From the NCBI GenBank assembly GCA_964436765.1, contig CAYTEH010000039.1:1-7889 (forward strand): a stretch of 7,889 nucleotides of DNA. Direction: 5' to 3'. Position numbers and translations under genes: made by a program. The notes under the pieces are model-generated. The model searched no databases. It saw only the letters and a list, made by a program, of their open reading frames with translations, and was not told where the DNA came from. Shown piece after piece: positions 6,318 to 7,889 of the stretch. Position 1 is the stretch's first letter. Every line of letters starts with the position of its first letter. This stretch comes from CAYTEH01 sp964436765 (GTDB lineage Bacteria; Patescibacteriota; Gracilibacteria; Peribacterales; Peribacteraceae).

Positions 6318-6356
6318 TGTACAGACAGCAAAAATAGTGTCCAGCCTGCCTGTACA
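6318..6356. repeat. Imperfect inverted repeat with TGTACA half-sites upstream of the 38-aa gene
   Basis: TGTACAGACAG (6318-6328) and CTGCCTGTACA (6346-6356) are inverted and match at 10 of 11 positions, with 17 bases between the arms. The right arm also lies in the 8-bp palindrome CTGTACAG. The pair lies 30-68 bases upstream of ATG6288, where an operator would be expected. The protein that might bind it cannot be named. Confidence 0.4.
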
Positions 6357-6526
6357 GAACTTTTCAATTGATGCGTAAGGTGAATTGTCGCTTCCAGAAG
6401 GGGATTAAGTCGCAAATTCTTCATTCATTCATGATGCTACCTCAGCCACATTGCATAAAAAATGTGTTCATCTAAAAACCGGAAGGGGACTGCGGTCTCG
6501 ACAAATGCAGAGAAGCTGTGTTGGCA
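6357..6526. other. Gene-free AT-richer stretch
   Basis: No coding frame is convincing on either strand. It contains a short TCAT repeat near 6420-6432 and a 6-bp inverted repeat CACATT/AATGTG around 6449-6468. It also carries two similar segments, AGAAGGGGATT near 6396 and GGAAGGGGACT near 6481. It probably carries the promoter of the 38-aa gene and the 3' end of the 91-aa gene, but no strong promoter or terminator is visible. Confidence 0.35.
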
Positions 6527-6802
6527 TCAGGCGAGGTGGCGGCCGGCGTCACGTAATTCTTTGTGAAATTCCTCCCGAAGTGCAGCGATGTCTATCGACT
6601 CCCGGAGCGCACGTTCAACCATGTCGCGGATCGCCTGGCGTTGGTCATTGAGCACGGGTGTGTCCTTGCTCCGCGCAACGGACAGCCGACTGCGGAACTG
6701 CGCTAGCGCGTCGGCCAAATGACGCCGCAGGCGGTCATCTGGTTGCTCCTGCTCAAGAGTGCGTACGAATTCGGGCGTTGCGGTGGGGGTCGTGTCATTC
6801 AT
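6527..6802 (-). CDS. Small charged helical protein of unknown function (91 aa)
   Basis: The product is soluble with no signal peptide or TM segment. After a Thr/Pro-rich N-terminus (MNDTTPTATP) it is almost continuously helical and charged: about 11-45 (FVRTLEQEQPDDRLRRHLAD and on) and about 52-88 (NDQRQAIRDMVERALRESID and on). Heptad-like spacing of Leu, Ile, Met and Val suggests a coiled coil or small helical bundle. Codon use matches the other genes. ATG6802 has no Shine-Dalgarno; it is preceded by TTACGCC and begins only 20 bases past the T-run of the VUT-gene terminator. It would therefore need its own promoter, which is not evident, or read-through. No known family is recognised. Confidence 0.65.
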   Translation of the reverse strand: MNDTTPTATPEFVRTLEQEQPDDRLRRHLADALAQFRSRLSVARSKDTPVLNDQRQAIRDMVERALRESIDIAALREEFHKELRDAGRHLA

Positions 6803-6822
6803 GGCGTAACTGTGAAGGAAAT

Positions 6823-6850
6823 AAAAAAACTCCGCTGCGGTCAGGCGGAG
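6823..6850 (-). terminator. Intrinsic terminator of the VUT transporter gene
   Basis: On the minus strand CTCCGC (6850-6845), a 9-base loop, and GCGGAG (6835-6830) form a perfect 6-bp GC-rich stem followed directly by TTTTTTT (6829-6823). It lies about 120 bases past the transporter stop at 6969. Confidence 0.85.
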
Positions 6851-6968
6851 AAAGCAATAGTTCTACGGGCAGCTCACTTCCTCACGCCAGGCGTGCGGTC
6901 ATAATGGAGCTGATAATTGCGAGCTGTTTCTTCAAAGCAAACCCAGAATAGGACTGCCGTCCGGCAAG

Positions 6969-7685
6969 TCAAGAAAATGAGAACGGGTTGAAGTTCGTGT
7001 GGCGGTCGTAGTGGTCCTCGTGCTCGCTCCGCTTGAGGTATCCGATGATGGCATAGGTTGCCGGCGTGAACACGATTTCGATCGACGTTTTGAAGACGTA
7101 GTTGGCCACGATCAACGTCCAGGCAAGCGACCACGGGAACACGCCGAATGCGCACGCGACGACGACGAAAACGCCGGTATCCACCGCCTGGCCGACAAGC
7201 GTGGAGCCGATCGTGCGCATCCAGAGGTGCCGGCCATGCGAGAGCACCTTCATTTTTGCCAGCACGTACGAGTTGCAGAATTCGCCCGCGAAGTATGCCA
7301 GCAGGCTTGCGGCGATAATGCCTCCCGACGCGAGTCCCCCGAGGATCGCATCGAATGCCTGGTCGCCCGCGTAGCCCTGCCACTCCGCTTCGCCGGGCAT
7401 GCGGCCGATGGCGAACATAGAGGCGCTCAGGAGCGCAGTGGCGGCGAAGCCGTACCAGATGACACGGCGGGACCGCGCGAAGCCGTACACCTCTGTGAGG
7501 ATGTCGCCGAAGATGTAACTGAGAGGGAAGAGCAGCGTCCCGGCATCGAATGCCAGGCGCAGGCCGAACGGCGCTATGCCCCAGTCGACGATCTTCGCGG
7601 CTGATGCGACATTGCTGATGAGCAGCACCGCCACGAAGGCGACGGTGACGAGGTCGAAGTATTTGTAGGAGCGGGGGGCATTCAT
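6969..7685 (-). CDS. VUT-family transporter, queuosine-precursor transporter type (YhhQ-like)
   Basis: This 238-aa membrane protein has about six hydrophobic segments. It carries the hallmarks of the Vut_1/YhhQ family (Pfam PF02592, TIGR00697): FDAGTLLFPLSYIFGDILTE with VYG (46-68), GEFCNSYVLAKMK (134-146), RTIGSTLVGQAVDTGVF (157-173), and a tail DHYDRHTNFNPFSF. Characterised members import the queuosine precursors preQ0 or preQ1 for tRNA wobble modification; substrate here is inferred from family only. Length is normal. ATG7685 lies in a pyrimidine-rich context (CTTTCC-ATG) without Shine-Dalgarno. It is monocistronic, between its promoter and the terminator at 6823-6850. No preQ1 riboswitch could be recognised in the short leader. 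Confidence 0.93.
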   Translation of the reverse strand: MNAPRSYKYFDLVTVAFVAVLLISNVASAAKIVDWGIAPFGLRLAFDAGTLLFPLSYIFGDILTEVYGFARSRRVIWYGFAATALLSASMFAIGRMPGEAEWQGYAGDQAFDAILGGLASGGIIAASLLAYFAGEFCNSYVLAKMKVLSHGRHLWMRTIGSTLVGQAVDTGVFVVVACAFGVFPWSLAWTLIVANYVFKTSIEIVFTPATYAIIGYLKRSEHEDHYDRHTNFNPFSFS

Positions 7686-7703
7686 GGAAAGATGGAGAAA
7701 AAG

Positions 7704-7725
7704 CCTGAGAGGCGTTTTTAAGCAT
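7704..7725 (-). promoter_or_regulatory. Terminator-like hairpin in the VUT gene 5' leader
   Basis: On the minus strand GCCT (7714-7711), loop CTC and AGGC (7707-7704) form a 4-bp stem followed by TTTTT, and an upstream AAAAA can pair with that T-run across a bulged C. It sits between the predicted start of transcription and ATG7685. It could be an attenuator or chance; the stem is short. Confidence 0.28.
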
Positions 7726-7750
7726 ACACGGGCCGCATTGTGGGAGTCAC
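7721..7750 (-). promoter_or_regulatory. Candidate promoter of the VUT gene
   Basis: GTGACT (7750-7745), an 18-base spacer and TATGCT (7726-7721) on the minus strand place the transcription start about 30 bases before ATG7685. The match to consensus is moderate. It overlaps the divergent tRNA promoter. Confidence 0.4.
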
Positions 7751-7766
7751 CTGCAGCCGGTATGCT
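7738..7766 (+). promoter_or_regulatory. Promoter of tRNA-Pro
   Basis: TTGTGG (7738-7743), an exact 17-base spacer and TATGCT (7761-7766) predict initiation near 7773, about 28 bases before the mature tRNA 5' end. Confidence 0.6.
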
Positions 7767-7800
7767 GTGCGCGTCAGTTTTCCCCGTTGTCCGTCTCTGT

Positions 7801-7877
7801 CGGGACGTAGCTCAGTTGGCTAGAGCGCACGGTTCGGGACCGTGAGGTCGAAGGTTCGAGTCCTTTCGTCCCGACCA
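7801..7877 (+). tRNA. tRNA-Pro (anticodon CGG)
   Basis: This is a complete cloverleaf. The acceptor CGGGACG pairs with CGTCCCG, with the C1-G72 pair and A73 typical of bacterial tRNA-Pro. The D arm is GCTC/GAGC. The anticodon stem CACGG/CCGTG encloses loop TTCGGGA, placing CGG at 7835-7837 with G37. The T arm is GAAGG-TTCGAGT-CCTTT, with one G-T closing pair. CCA is encoded at 7875-7877. The anticodon reads CCG, in line with a GC-rich genome. No other tRNA is visible before the window ends. Confidence 0.97.
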
Positions 7878-7889
7878 TTTGTCTTCGCC

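Noticed and set aside
6200..6337. A 45-codon + strand frame with AGGAG eight bases upstream
   Set aside because: The ribosome site looks good, but the product is polar with no feature, while the opposite strand encodes a coherent TM helix with matching codon use. It stays as the alternative to the 38-aa gene.
6449..6470. CACATT/AATGTG hairpin as a terminator of the 91-aa gene
   Set aside because: The stem is AT-rich, and on the minus strand the T-run lies inside the loop and not after the stem.
6999..7604. A 201-codon + strand frame opposite the transporter
   Set aside because: It is antisense to a well-supported gene and its composition is unlike a protein of the other genes here.
7686..7720. 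preQ1 riboswitch before the transporter
   Set aside because: The leader is only about 30 bases, and the C-rich loop plus A-rich tail of preQ1-I pseudoknots is not present.
6874..7725. A 283-codon minus-strand frame overlapping the transporter
   Set aside because: It is a shifted frame of the VUT gene. The in-frame family motifs belong to the 6969-7685 frame, and this one is Arg/His-rich.
1..7889. CRISPR array, IS element or prophage
   Set aside because: No regularly spaced repeats, transposase or recombinase motifs, terminal inverted repeats or phage genes were seen on either strand.

Overview
This window comes from a GC-rich bacterial chromosome. It has short intergenic gaps, high GC at third codon positions, and a proline tRNA with anticodon CGG and a genomically encoded CCA. 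It shows no phage, transposon, CRISPR or plasmid gene. The phylum cannot be fixed from the sequence. A class A penicillin-binding protein next to a Wzy-type polymerase/ligase with a TPR tail, plus several tiny membrane proteins and weak Shine-Dalgarno signals, would fit a candidate-phylum (Patescibacteria/Peregrinibacteria-like) genome, but that is a weak inference.

Left part (1-4031). The 3' end of a probable HAD-type hydrolase enters on the + strand. It converges with a minus-strand cluster read right to left: an 83-aa one-TM protein, a 725-aa bifunctional PBP of the 1A/1C type (glycosyltransferase 51 plus transpeptidase), and a secreted protein of about 432 aa with a possible STN-like module. 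A clear promoter (TTGCTA-N16-TATAAT) sits so close to the first ATG that the transcript should be leaderless. A hairpin plus T-run inside the HAD 3' end can end this transcript.

Centre (4032-5978). Divergent from the cluster is a polytopic O-antigen-ligase/polymerase family protein with a C-terminal TPR-like region. Peptidoglycan synthesis and surface-glycan assembly therefore share one 71-bp AT-rich divergent control region. This suggests an envelope-biogenesis locus.

Right part (5979-7889). A gene-poor stretch holds several inverted repeats, a 38-aa hydrophobic microprotein (minus) that escapes an ORF length cut-off, and a 91-aa charged helical protein (minus). Next come an intrinsic terminator and a VUT-family membrane transporter (queuosine-precursor transporter type, minus). 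A good promoter then drives tRNA-Pro(CGG) on the + strand.

The genes themselves belong mostly to known families. The least explained items are the small proteins, the secreted partner of the PBP, altered glycosyltransferase motif residues in the PBP, and start-codon contexts that are pyrimidine-rich rather than Shine-Dalgarno-like.
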